From assembly GCA_029778935.1 (NCBI GenBank), contig JAKPBM010000392.1, positions 1 through 11,993 on the forward strand: a stretch of DNA of 11,993 nucleotides, written 5' to 3'. A model generated the notes under the pieces. It worked only from the letters and a program-made list of their open reading frames with translations, searched no databases and had not been told where the DNA came from. Positions 6,682 through 11,993 of the stretch are shown piece after piece (the stretch's first letter is position 1; every line of letters begins with the position of its first letter). The DNA is from Bacillota bacterium. Its GTDB lineage: Bacteria > Bacillota > Clostridia > Oscillospirales > QAMX01. Both the position numbers and the translations under genes were made by a program.

Positions 6682-7495
6682 CTTCGCTTTGGGCTTTTTC
6701 CAAACCCCAGAGGGCCACGTAGGTCGCCTTCCCCTGCTTTTCGTCGTTTCCGGTCTGCTTGCCTAAGGTTTCGGAATCGCCTATGACGTCTAATATGTCG
6801 TCCTGAATCTGGAAGGAAATGCCCAGCGCGTCGGCAAACCGCTCCGCCGCCGCTAGGTATTTTTCCTTCCGAATGCCTGCCAGAAGCAGCCCGCCCCGGC
6901 AGGATGCGCGAAAAAGCGCCCCCGTTTTGAGCCTATTTATCTGTGTCAAATCCTGCTTTGCTGCCACGCGGAAGGGTTCGGCCCCATCGGGCCGGGCCTT
7001 TTCTGTTTGATTGGCCAAATCCAGCACCTGCCCGCCGATCATGCCGAAACAGCCGGCGGCGGACGCGATTTCATAGGCGGCGGCCAGGCGGTTTTCCGCC
7101 GGAACGCCGCCTTCCGCTCCCAGCATCAGCTCGAACGCCCCCGTAAGCAGCCCGTCGCCGGCCAGAAGCGCCATGGCCTCGCCGAACATTTTGTGGCTGG
7201 TGGGCCGGCCGCGGCGGAAATCATCGTCGTCCATGCATGGCAGGTCGTCGTGGATAAGCGAATAGGTGTGGATCATCTCCAAAGCGCAGGCAAAGGGCAT
7301 GGCTTCCTCGGCGGAAAGCCCGCCGAATCCGGCAAATTCCAAAAACAGGACGGGGCGCAGGCGCTTTCCGCCGGCAAGCAGGCTGTACTCCATAGCCGCA
7401 AAGACTTCTTTCTGCGGCAAATCCCTGCCTTTGGCAAAGATATTTTCCAAAGCGGCGTTTACCTGGCTCTGCCGCAAAGCCAGCTTCTTACGCAT
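6572..7495 (-). CDS. ispA: Polyprenyl synthetase, farnesyl diphosphate synthase type
   Basis: The enzyme condenses IPP with DMAPP and GPP to farnesyl diphosphate, precursor of undecaprenyl carriers and quinones. The 307 residues show GGKRLRP (42-48) for IPP binding, the first aspartate-rich motif DDLPCMDD at 83-90 with Tyr78 five residues before it, KTG at 190-192, and the second aspartate motif QDDILDVIGD (231-240). Length and motif spacing fit the short-chain bacterial type. The start is ATG 7495, in the sequence ATGCGTAA that also holds the stop of xseB; ATG 7501 is an alternative. Neither has a clear ribosome binding site, so translation is probably coupled to xseB. A much longer open frame reaches 7699 but only restates xseB in another frame. 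It is the last gene of the operon; dxs, which follows ispA in B. subtilis, is absent, and the symporter gene runs into it from the other strand. Confidence 0.95.
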   Translation of the reverse strand: MRKKLALRQSQVNAALENIFAKGRDLPQKEVFAAMEYSLLAGGKRLRPVLFLEFAGFGGLSAEEAMPFACALEMIHTYSLIHDDLPCMDDDDFRRGRPTSHKMFGEAMALLAGDGLLTGAFELMLGAEGGVPAENRLAAAYEIASAAGCFGMIGGQVLDLANQTEKARPDGAEPFRVAAKQDLTQINRLKTGALFRASCRGGLLLAGIRKEKYLAAAERFADALGISFQIQDDILDVIGDSETLGKQTGNDEKQGKATYVALWGLEKAQSEVRRLTAQALDELSVFAGLGDPAFLSWLVSSLSERTF

Positions 7496-7730
7496 CGGCA
7501 TCAAACGGAAGCAGAACCGTTTCCCCGTCGGCGTTCTGAGACAGAATGCGCACGACCTGCTCTGCCTTATCCAGAAGGTTCTGGCACAGGCGCACCAGGG
7601 CCGTTCCCTCCTCAAAGTAGCGGAGGCTTTCTTCCAGCGGCACGTCGCCCCGCTCCAGGTGTTTGGTAATTTCCTCCAGCCGGGCCATGGCCTGCTCAAA
7701 GGTCGGCGTTTTTTCCGGTGTCTTTTCCAT
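7488..7730 (-). CDS. xseB: Exodeoxyribonuclease VII small subunit
   Basis: XseB is the small helical subunit that assembles in several copies with XseA to make exonuclease VII, which degrades single-stranded DNA. The 80-residue protein matches the family throughout: TFEQAMARLEEITKHLERGD (10-29), then LEESLRYFEEGTALVRLCQ (33-51) and LDKAEQVVRIL. ATG 7730 follows GGGAGG with about 9 bases spacing. The gene overlaps the end of xseA by 35 bases and the start of ispA by 8, so the three are very probably translated in a coupled manner. Confidence 0.95.
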   Translation of the reverse strand: MEKTPEKTPTFEQAMARLEEITKHLERGDVPLEESLRYFEEGTALVRLCQNLLDKAEQVVRILSQNADGETVLLPFDADA

Positions 7731-8943
7731 CGCTGTTATCCTCCCAGGCGCTTACTACGGCGCAGGTGGCGCCGCCTTTTGCGAAACGCAGATGTACGGT
7801 GTCGTTTTGGGCCAGTTCCGCCCCGCTCCGGACGGCCCGGCCGTCTTTCATGGCCAGCGAGTAGCCACGGCTCAATACTTTCAGCGGGCTCATGGCGTCC
7901 AACGCCGCGGCGGCGGAAGCGAAGCGGCGGTGTTCTTTGTCCAGCTTGCGCTGGAACGCGGATTGCAGCCTTCTTGTGGTGTAATCCAGCAGCAGGCGCT
8001 TTTCGTCGATGTACTGCAAAGGCGAGGTCAGTACCTTTTTGCCCGCTATCAGCGAAACCCGCTGTTTATACAGCTCGATTCGCTTTTGCATCTGCCGCGT
8101 CATGCGGAGTTTTGCTTCTTCCAGCCGCATCCAAAGCTCCTGCCGGTCGGGCACGGCCAGTTCCGCCGCCTTGGACGGGGTCGCCGCCCTTAGGTCGGCG
8201 GCAAAGTCGGAAATTGTCACGTCCGGCTCGTGGCCCACGGCGGAGATGACGGGGATATTTGACGCCGCTATGGCGCGGGCGACGATTTCCTCGTTAAAGC
8301 ACCACAAATCCTCAATCGAGCCGCCGCCCCGGCCGGTGATAATCAAATCCGCCGCTTTTTTGGCGTTTACAAAGCGGATGGCGGCGGCGATTTCCTCCGC
8401 CGCCCCTTCCCCCTGCACCTTAACAGGCACAATCAGCACCTTGGCGACGGGGTATCTTGCCTTTAAAATCCGAAGCATGTCGCGGATGGCGGCACCTGTG
8501 GGCGACGTGATGATGGCGATTTTCCTGGGGTATGCCGGCAGCGGCTTTTTTCGGGTCGAATCGAACAGGCCCTCGGCGGCAAGCTTCCGCTTCAGCTGCT
8601 CAAAGGCCATAAACAGCTCGCCCACACCGTCCAGCTTCAGCTCCGCGGCGTACAGCTGGTACACGCCGTCCCGGGGAAAGGCGGAAATGCTGCCGTTGAC
8701 GATGACCTTCATGCCGTTTTCCAGGCGGAAGGCAAGTTTAGCCGCGTTCCCCCGGAACATCACGCATCGCAGAGCGGCGTTTTCGTCCTTCAGCGTAAAG
8801 TACATGTGCCCCGAGGAGTGGGGACGGTAGTTGGAAACCTCGCCCCGCACCCAAAGGTTCTGCAGAAGGTAGTTTTCTTCCAGATATTCCTTGATATAAC
8901 CGTTCAGCTCGGAAACGGTGATGATTTTTCTGTCTTCGCTCAC
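7696..8943 (-). CDS. xseA: Exodeoxyribonuclease VII large subunit
   Basis: XseA is the catalytic subunit of exonuclease VII. The 415-residue product starts with an OB-fold DNA-binding domain (about 8-102; ITVSELNGYIK, then NLWVRGEVSNYR), followed by the catalytic domain with KIAIITSPTGAAIRDM (141-156), GRGGGSIEDLWCFN (204-217) and AVGHEPDVTISDFAAD (235-250), and then long basic helices of the coiled-coil region where XseB binds. GTG at 8943 is chosen as start because AAAAGGAGG stands 7 bases upstream and homologues begin near here; the open frame continues to 9120 but that section is antisense-like, arginine-rich sequence overlapping the TsaD-like gene. The start codon overlaps the upstream stop as GTGA. 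At about 415 residues it is slightly shorter than the E. coli protein. Confidence 0.94.
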   Translation of the reverse strand: MSEDRKIITVSELNGYIKEYLEENYLLQNLWVRGEVSNYRPHSSGHMYFTLKDENAALRCVMFRGNAAKLAFRLENGMKVIVNGSISAFPRDGVYQLYAAELKLDGVGELFMAFEQLKRKLAAEGLFDSTRKKPLPAYPRKIAIITSPTGAAIRDMLRILKARYPVAKVLIVPVKVQGEGAAEEIAAAIRFVNAKKAADLIITGRGGGSIEDLWCFNEEIVARAIAASNIPVISAVGHEPDVTISDFAADLRAATPSKAAELAVPDRQELWMRLEEAKLRMTRQMQKRIELYKQRVSLIAGKKVLTSPLQYIDEKRLLLDYTTRRLQSAFQRKLDKEHRRFASAAAALDAMSPLKVLSRGYSLAMKDGRAVRSGAELAQNDTVHLRFAKGGATCAVVSAWEDNSDGKDTGKNADL

Positions 8944-9878
8944 TGCCCGGCCTCCTTTTGAAACCGGCGGGCCGTTAAAACGGCGACGCCAATGGCGTTG
9001 TCGGCGGAGAATTTCGCCGGCGAATAGACCGCGTCCGAAAGCTTTTGCCGTAAAAACCGGCTCGACGCCACGCCGCCGGAGCATAGAAGCGGCAAGCCGG
9101 GGTACTGCTTTCTTGCCCATTGGGTGACCCTAAGCACCGACCGAGCCACGCTGGCCATGACAAACGCGGCGACGGCTTCTTTTCCTTCGCCCCGTTCGAT
9201 TTTCTCCAAAACCTTGTTTTCCAGCCCGGAAAAGCTTAACTGCCCCTCTTTCGTCCAAAGGGGGGCCGCTTCGGCAATACCGGGGTAAGACAGGGCGAGC
9301 CTGTCCATCTCCGGCCCGGCGGGAAACGGCAGCCCCATGGCCACGCCCGCCCGGTCGATAATCTGTCCGGCGGAAAGGTCCGTCGTGCCGCCAAGCAAAG
9401 TGACGCGCAGGGGCATTTCCGCATCCCCCGGGCAGACGTGCAGAAGCTCCGTCGTGCCGCCGGAAAGGTGCCAGGCTAAAAAGGGCACGTCCAGCAAATC
9501 CAGCCGCTTTGCGCCCAGCGCCGCGGCGGCCATGTGCCCCGCCTGGTGGGAAAAGGTGTACAATGGGACATTGGCGGCATACGCCGCAGCATGTGCCGCC
9601 GCCAGCCCCGACAGAAAACAGGGCATGTACGACCCTTCCGCATCCCTAGGGCGGATGGACACGCCCACGGCGGAAATTTTCTCGCCTTTGGGCAATTGGC
9701 CAAGCAGTTCGGGCAGCTGTTTTACGTGGTGGAACACCGCGTCGCTCTGCCTTAAGCCTTTTTGCCCCTTTTCAACCGGCAAAAGCCGGCCGCAAGGATG
9801 CAGCCGGCCCGTTTCGTCGTCATAAAGAGCAACTGAGGTGGTATAATTGCTTGTGTCGAAACCCAAAAAAAGCGCCAA
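8940..9878 (-). CDS. TsaD/Kae1-like paralogue (peptidase M22 / glycoprotease family)
   Basis: The 312-residue protein belongs to the ASKHA-fold family of TsaD, which transfers threonylcarbamoyl to A37 of tRNA. Metal-ligand positions are kept: HQAGH gives H111 and H115, and SADNA gives D293. The nucleotide-binding SGGTTELL (139-146) and SGGVASS (267-273) are also present. Two TsaD signatures are changed: the N-terminal SCDET motif is SNYTT (10-14), and the conserved GEAFDK-like motif is GQIIDR (171-176). It is also shorter than canonical TsaD (about 335-340). This argues for a paralogue, with the true tsaD expected elsewhere. The start is TTG 9878, supported by AAGGGG at 9886-9891, 7 bases upstream, inside the end of nusB; no ATG fits. 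It sits 2 bases after nusB and overlaps xseA by 4. Its function is unknown; a YgjD/TsaD-type tRNA role is only one option. Confidence 0.85.
   Translation of the reverse strand: MALFLGFDTSNYTTSVALYDDETGRLHPCGRLLPVEKGQKGLRQSDAVFHHVKQLPELLGQLPKGEKISAVGVSIRPRDAEGSYMPCFLSGLAAAHAAAYAANVPLYTFSHQAGHMAAAALGAKRLDLLDVPFLAWHLSGGTTELLHVCPGDAEMPLRVTLLGGTTDLSAGQIIDRAGVAMGLPFPAGPEMDRLALSYPGIAEAAPLWTKEGQLSFSGLENKVLEKIERGEGKEAVAAFVMASVARSVLRVTQWARKQYPGLPLLCSGGVASSRFLRQKLSDAVYSPAKFSADNAIGVAVLTARRFQKEAGQ
8943..8959 (-). promoter_or_regulatory. Ribosome binding site deciding the GTG start of xseA
   Basis: AAAAGGAGG on the - strand (8959-8951) stands 7 bases before GTG 8943. It lies within the last codons of the TsaD-like gene and is the strongest Shine-Dalgarno sequence in the operon. 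It settles the start against the longer open frame. Confidence 0.85.
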
Positions 9879-9891
9879 CCTTATTCCCCTT
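9878..9891 (-). promoter_or_regulatory. Ribosome binding site deciding the TTG start of the TsaD-like gene
   Basis: AAGGGG (9891-9886, - strand) stands 7 bases before the TTG at 9878 and overlaps the last codons of nusB. The encoded start, TTG then ALFLGFDTS, gives exactly the N-terminal strand and phosphate loop of the family, so the rare start codon is well supported. Confidence 0.75.
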
Positions 9892-10363
9892 CCTGTACAG
9901 CCGCACTTTCCTTCTGCCCTTTGCCTTCCAGCGTGGCGGCAAAGGCGCCTAATATGCCGTTCACAAACGCGGGGGCTTTCTCAGTGTCATAGGTTTTCGC
10001 CAGGTTGACCGCTTCGTTGATGGCCGTGGAGACGGGCACGTCGTCCCGGTACAGAATTTCCGTTAAGGCGAGCTTCAGGATCGCCATGGTGACGCGGGAG
10101 ATGCGGTTGATGTTCCAATCCACCGCCAGCGAAGCGATAATGTTTTTTAAGGATTCGTCTTCCCGAGCGCACTTGGTTACGACGTCGCGGATATAGTCCG
10201 CGGCTTTGTCCGACATGGGAACGTCAAAAAGCGGGTCTTCTCCGGCAAGGGACGAAAACCCCTGCCCCACCCGCTCTTCGATGATTTCTTCAATGGGCGC
10301 CTGGTGGAACCCAATTTCGTATATGCAGCTTAATGCGATGGCTCTGGCCGCCGATCTTGTCAT
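9881..10363 (-). CDS. nusB: Transcription antitermination protein NusB
   Basis: NusB binds boxA RNA together with ribosomal protein S10 (NusE) and helps RNA polymerase complete ribosomal RNA operons. The 160-residue, mostly helical protein opens with RSAARAIALSCIYEI, the family's RNA-binding N-terminal helix, and has the signature region LALTEILYRDDVPVSTAINE (positions about 97-116) followed by AVNLAKTYDTEKAPAFVNGI. The C-terminal tail (GKGQKESAAVQEGE) is charged and probably disordered. ATG 10363 has only a weak ribosome binding site (AAGGT about 12 bases upstream), which fits coupling to the preceding gene, whose stop lies 16 bases before. Confidence 0.95.
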   Translation of the reverse strand: MTRSAARAIALSCIYEIGFHQAPIEEIIEERVGQGFSSLAGEDPLFDVPMSDKAADYIRDVVTKCAREDESLKNIIASLAVDWNINRISRVTMAILKLALTEILYRDDVPVSTAINEAVNLAKTYDTEKAPAFVNGILGAFAATLEGKGQKESAAVQEGE

Positions 10364-10379
10364 ATGGATTTGACCAACC

Positions 10380-10733
10380 TTATTTAGTGTCTTTAGCTTC
10401 TTTCGGGAAGGAAACTCCCACGCAGTACACGTTTACAGCCGCAACCGCAAGCCCCGTCATTGCCTCCACGGCGGTGGCGACGGCGTTCTGCACTTCCTTG
10501 CCCACAGCGGGGATGGAATAGCCGTATCGGACGGTGATGGCTATGTCCACGGTCACCTGATTCCCTTCAAACAGGAGAGAAACGAGCCGCGGCGCTTTGG
10601 CGTTGATGGGCCGCTTGCCGCCGACCATCTTCACGCCTTCCACTTCCGCCGCGGCGACGGCCGCCACGGAGGACACCACAGATTCGGAAATCTTCACCTG
10701 TCCCGTTCCGACTTTTTTATTCTTCTCAGACAT
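10380..10733 (-). CDS. yqhY: Asp23/Gls24 family envelope stress protein, YqhY-like
   Basis: The 117-residue protein is of the Asp23/DUF322 family, small alpha-beta proteins of the Gram-positive envelope. The pattern is clear: GQVKISESVVSSVAAVAAAE at 11-30, then VEGV, a basic loop, and VTVDIAITVRYGYSIPAVGK. Placement directly before nusB matches B. subtilis YqhY, reported to influence acetyl-CoA carboxylase; the symbol is given on that synteny. ATG 10733 is chosen because the upstream extension of the frame (to 10826) reaches beyond the predicted transcription start. The ribosome binding site is modest (GGAAAGG, 11 bases spacing) and lies in a weakly self-complementary stretch (GCGCC before it, GGTGC after it). 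First gene of a six-gene operon. Confidence 0.88.
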   Translation of the reverse strand: MSEKNKKVGTGQVKISESVVSSVAAVAAAEVEGVKMVGGKRPINAKAPRLVSLLFEGNQVTVDIAITVRYGYSIPAVGKEVQNAVATAVEAMTGLAVAAVNVYCVGVSFPKEAKDTK

Positions 10734-10811
10734 TCTGCACCATGCCTTTCCGGCGCTAGCCAAAATGATATGCAAATGACAAAGTCCTGCGCAAAACACA
10801 GGTTTTAATCT

Positions 10812-10840
10812 ATTATAACACATCATGCCGCAAAAGAAAA
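10812..10840 (-). promoter_or_regulatory. Extended -10 promoter of the yqhY-nusB-tsaD-like-xseAB-ispA operon
   Basis: On the - strand TATAAT at 10817-10812 is preceded directly by TGT, giving a full extended -10 (TGnTATAAT). The hexamer 17 bases upstream is TTTTCT (10840-10835), a weak -35, which extended -10 promoters tolerate. The leader to ATG 10733 would be about 72 bases. No other promoter is evident within the operon. Confidence 0.75.
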
Positions 10841-10862
10841 CACTTCCCTTCCCTATTTTATG

Positions 10863-10897
10863 AAAGCAAGTCGCGCTTTAACTCGACTTTACGCTTT
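10863..10897. repeat. Imperfect inverted repeat overlapping the ahcY -35 region
   Basis: The left arm is AAAGC directly followed by AAGTCG (10863-10873). The right arm is CGACTT (10884-10889), then 3 extra bases, then GCTTT (10893-10897). The inner six-base arms are perfect with a 10-base spacer; the outer five-base arms match after a 3-base shift. A further GCTTT lies in the spacer at 10875-10879. The right inner arm covers the candidate -35 of ahcY at 10883-10888, so the element is placed like a repressor operator. Confidence 0.4.
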
Positions 10898-10911
10898 GTA
10901 TATGTTACAAT
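10883..10911 (+). promoter_or_regulatory. Extended -10 promoter of ahcY
   Basis: TCGACT at 10883-10888 (four of six to the SigA -35) and TACAAT at 10906-10911 (five of six) are 17 bases apart, and TGT precedes the -10, giving the extended form. The leader to ATG 10957 is about 40 bases, too short for the known SAH riboswitch. Confidence 0.7.
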
Positions 10912-10956
10912 GGTTCCGTTACCCATAGCCCAAATACCAAGGAGGACACAGCATAC

Positions 10957-11993
10957 ATGTACCGCGAAAACGGATGCGAAATTCTGGATATACAACTGGC
11001 CCCTTCCGGCCGGGATAAAATCAACTGGGTGCAAAACAGCATGCCGGTTCTTAACGCTTTAAAAAAGCGGTTTGCCGCCGAAAAGCCTTTGGCCGGGAAA
11101 ACCGTCACCATCTCCATCCATCTGGAGGCTAAAACCGCCTATTTCGCCACGGTGCTCAGAGAAGCCGGTGCGAAGGTGTATGTCACCGGCTGCAACCCCC
11201 TGTCGACCCAGGACGACGTGGCGGCGGCGCTGGTGGCCGACGGCTTTGTCGTCAACGCCGTCCACGGCGCTTCGGCAGAGGATTATACCCGCCATCTTGT
11301 GCAGAGCCTTTCCTGCAAGCCGGACCTCATTGTCGACGACGGCGGCGACCTGCTTTCTTTGCTCCACGACACCTGCCCCGAATACGCCGAAAACCTCATC
11401 GCAGGCTGCGAGGAAACGACCACGGGCGTTATTCGCATGAAAGCCAGAAGCAAAGCCGGCAAGCTCCGCTTCCCCATGATCGCCGTCAACGACGCCAAGA
11501 GCAAGCACCTCTTTGACAACCGGTACGGCACCGGCCAAAGCACCTGGGACGCCATCATGCACACGACCAACCTCATGGTCACAGGCAAAACCGTCGTCGT
11601 CGCCGGTTACGGCTACTGCGGCAAGGGCATTGCCAAAAACGCCAAAGGCTTAGGCGCCCAGGTGATTGTTACCGAAGTAGACCCCCACGCGGCCCTGGAA
11701 GCCATGATGGACGGCCACCGGGTCATGCCCATGGACGAGGCCGCCCCCTTAGGCGACATGTTCGTAACCGCCACGGGCTGCCGCTCCGTCATCACCGAGC
11801 GGCACTTTGCCAAGCTTAAAGACGGCGCCATCCTCTGCAACGCCGGCCACTTCGACGTGGAAGTGGACGTGGCGGCGCTGTCGAAACTCGCTGTGAAAAC
11901 CTTCCCCGCCAAGCCCAACATCGAAGGCTACGTTCTGCCGACCGGGCAGACCGTGTTTGTGCTGGCCCAGGGGCGGCTGGTAAATCTTGCCGC
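10957..11993 (+). CDS. ahcY: Adenosylhomocysteinase (S-adenosyl-L-homocysteine hydrolase), 3' end outside window
   Basis: The enzyme splits S-adenosylhomocysteine into adenosine and homocysteine with a bound NAD, relieving product inhibition of methyltransferases. The 345 visible codons include the substrate-site residues: D127-D128 in VDDGGDL, E152-E153 in CEETTTG, N178, K183 (equivalent to human K186) and D187 in FDNRYGTGQS, and the NAD loop GYGYCG (217-222). CNAGHFDVEVD (294-304) is the further family signature. The wording FDNRYGTGQSTWD, as I remember the family, belongs to the shorter type common in archaea and some thermophilic bacteria rather than the eukaryote/proteobacterial type with its insertion. 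About 65-75 residues, including the C-terminal NAD-binding segment, are missing at the window edge. AAGGAGG at 10939-10945 supports ATG 10957 (11 bases spacing). It is divergent from the yqhY operon. Confidence 0.95.
   Translation, partial: MYRENGCEILDIQLAPSGRDKINWVQNSMPVLNALKKRFAAEKPLAGKTVTISIHLEAKTAYFATVLREAGAKVYVTGCNPLSTQDDVAAALVADGFVVNAVHGASAEDYTRHLVQSLSCKPDLIVDDGGDLLSLLHDTCPEYAENLIAGCEETTTGVIRMKARSKAGKLRFPMIAVNDAKSKHLFDNRYGTGQSTWDAIMHTTNLMVTGKTVVVAGYGYCGKGIAKNAKGLGAQVIVTEVDPHAALEAMMDGHRVMPMDEAAPLGDMFVTATGCRSVITERHFAKLKDGAILCNAGHFDVEVDVAALSKLAVKTFPAKPNIEGYVLPTGQTVFVLAQGRLVNLA

Noticed and set aside
7496..7699. N-terminal extension of ispA
   Set aside because: It covers xseB in another frame and has no prenyltransferase features.
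8944..9120. N-terminal extension of xseA
   Set aside because: The extension overlaps the TsaD-like gene, is arginine-rich, and is made unnecessary by the strong ribosome binding site before GTG 8943.
10912..10956. SAH riboswitch upstream of ahcY
   Set aside because: The predicted leader is only about 40 bases and shows no pseudoknot-like pairing.
1..11993. CRISPR array, tRNA or rRNA genes, insertion sequences
   Set aside because: No regularly spaced repeats, no cloverleaf or rRNA-like stretches and no transposase-like frames were found by reading both strands.

Overview
The window looks like a stretch of chromosome from a spore-forming, fairly GC-rich member of the Clostridia or related Firmicutes. 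The evidence is the end of a forespore sigma factor (sigG), a DacF-type D,D-carboxypeptidase, strong AGGAGG-type ribosome binding sites, and the block Asp23/YqhY - nusB - xseA - xseB - ispA that is typical of Firmicutes. A lineage closer to Oscillospirales is possible (a TsaD-like gene next to nusB/xseA), but this is inferred from remembered gene order and cannot be settled here. No mobile element, phage gene, tRNA, rRNA or CRISPR array was seen.

Layout. (1) 1-292: 3' end of sigG on the + strand, closed by a strong hairpin terminator at 330-367. (2) 366-956, - strand: an unrecognised single-pass membrane-anchored protein convergent with sigG. (3) 1176-2483, - strand: mtaB, a radical-SAM tRNA methylthiotransferase. 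(4) 2587-2823, + strand: a small HPr-like protein without the active histidine, with its own promoter and terminator. (5) 3004-4233, + strand: dacF, meeting prmA (4230-5204, - strand) tail to tail inside a shared CTAG. (6) 5254-6681, + strand: an AGCS-family sodium/alanine-type symporter whose basic C-terminal tail lies antisense to the end of ispA. (7) 6572-10733, - strand: a tight six-gene operon, in transcription order yqhY-like, nusB, tsaD-like, xseA, xseB, ispA, with overlaps or gaps of a few bases and two non-ATG starts (TTG, GTG). (8) 10957 to the window end, + strand: ahcY, archaeal-type S-adenosylhomocysteine hydrolase, cut by the window edge and transcribed divergently from the operon.

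How the parts work together. sigG and dacF belong to sporulation and cell-wall work. mtaB and prmA modify the translation apparatus with SAM, and ahcY clears the S-adenosylhomocysteine that methyl transfer produces. The six-gene operon links envelope homeostasis (YqhY), rRNA antitermination (NusB), exonuclease VII and farnesyl diphosphate synthesis. In Bacillus subtilis the slot between nusB and xseA holds folD and ispA is followed by dxs; here the slot holds a TsaD paralogue and the operon ends at ispA.

No gene-free stretch exceeds 300 bases. The two longest are 957-1175 (a weak candidate promoter, otherwise nothing clear) and 10734-10956 (two divergent promoters and an imperfect inverted repeat). 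The window is mostly housekeeping; the best second looks are the TsaD paralogue with altered signature motifs, the antisense overlap of the symporter with ispA, the histidine-less HPr and the operator-like repeat upstream of ahcY.
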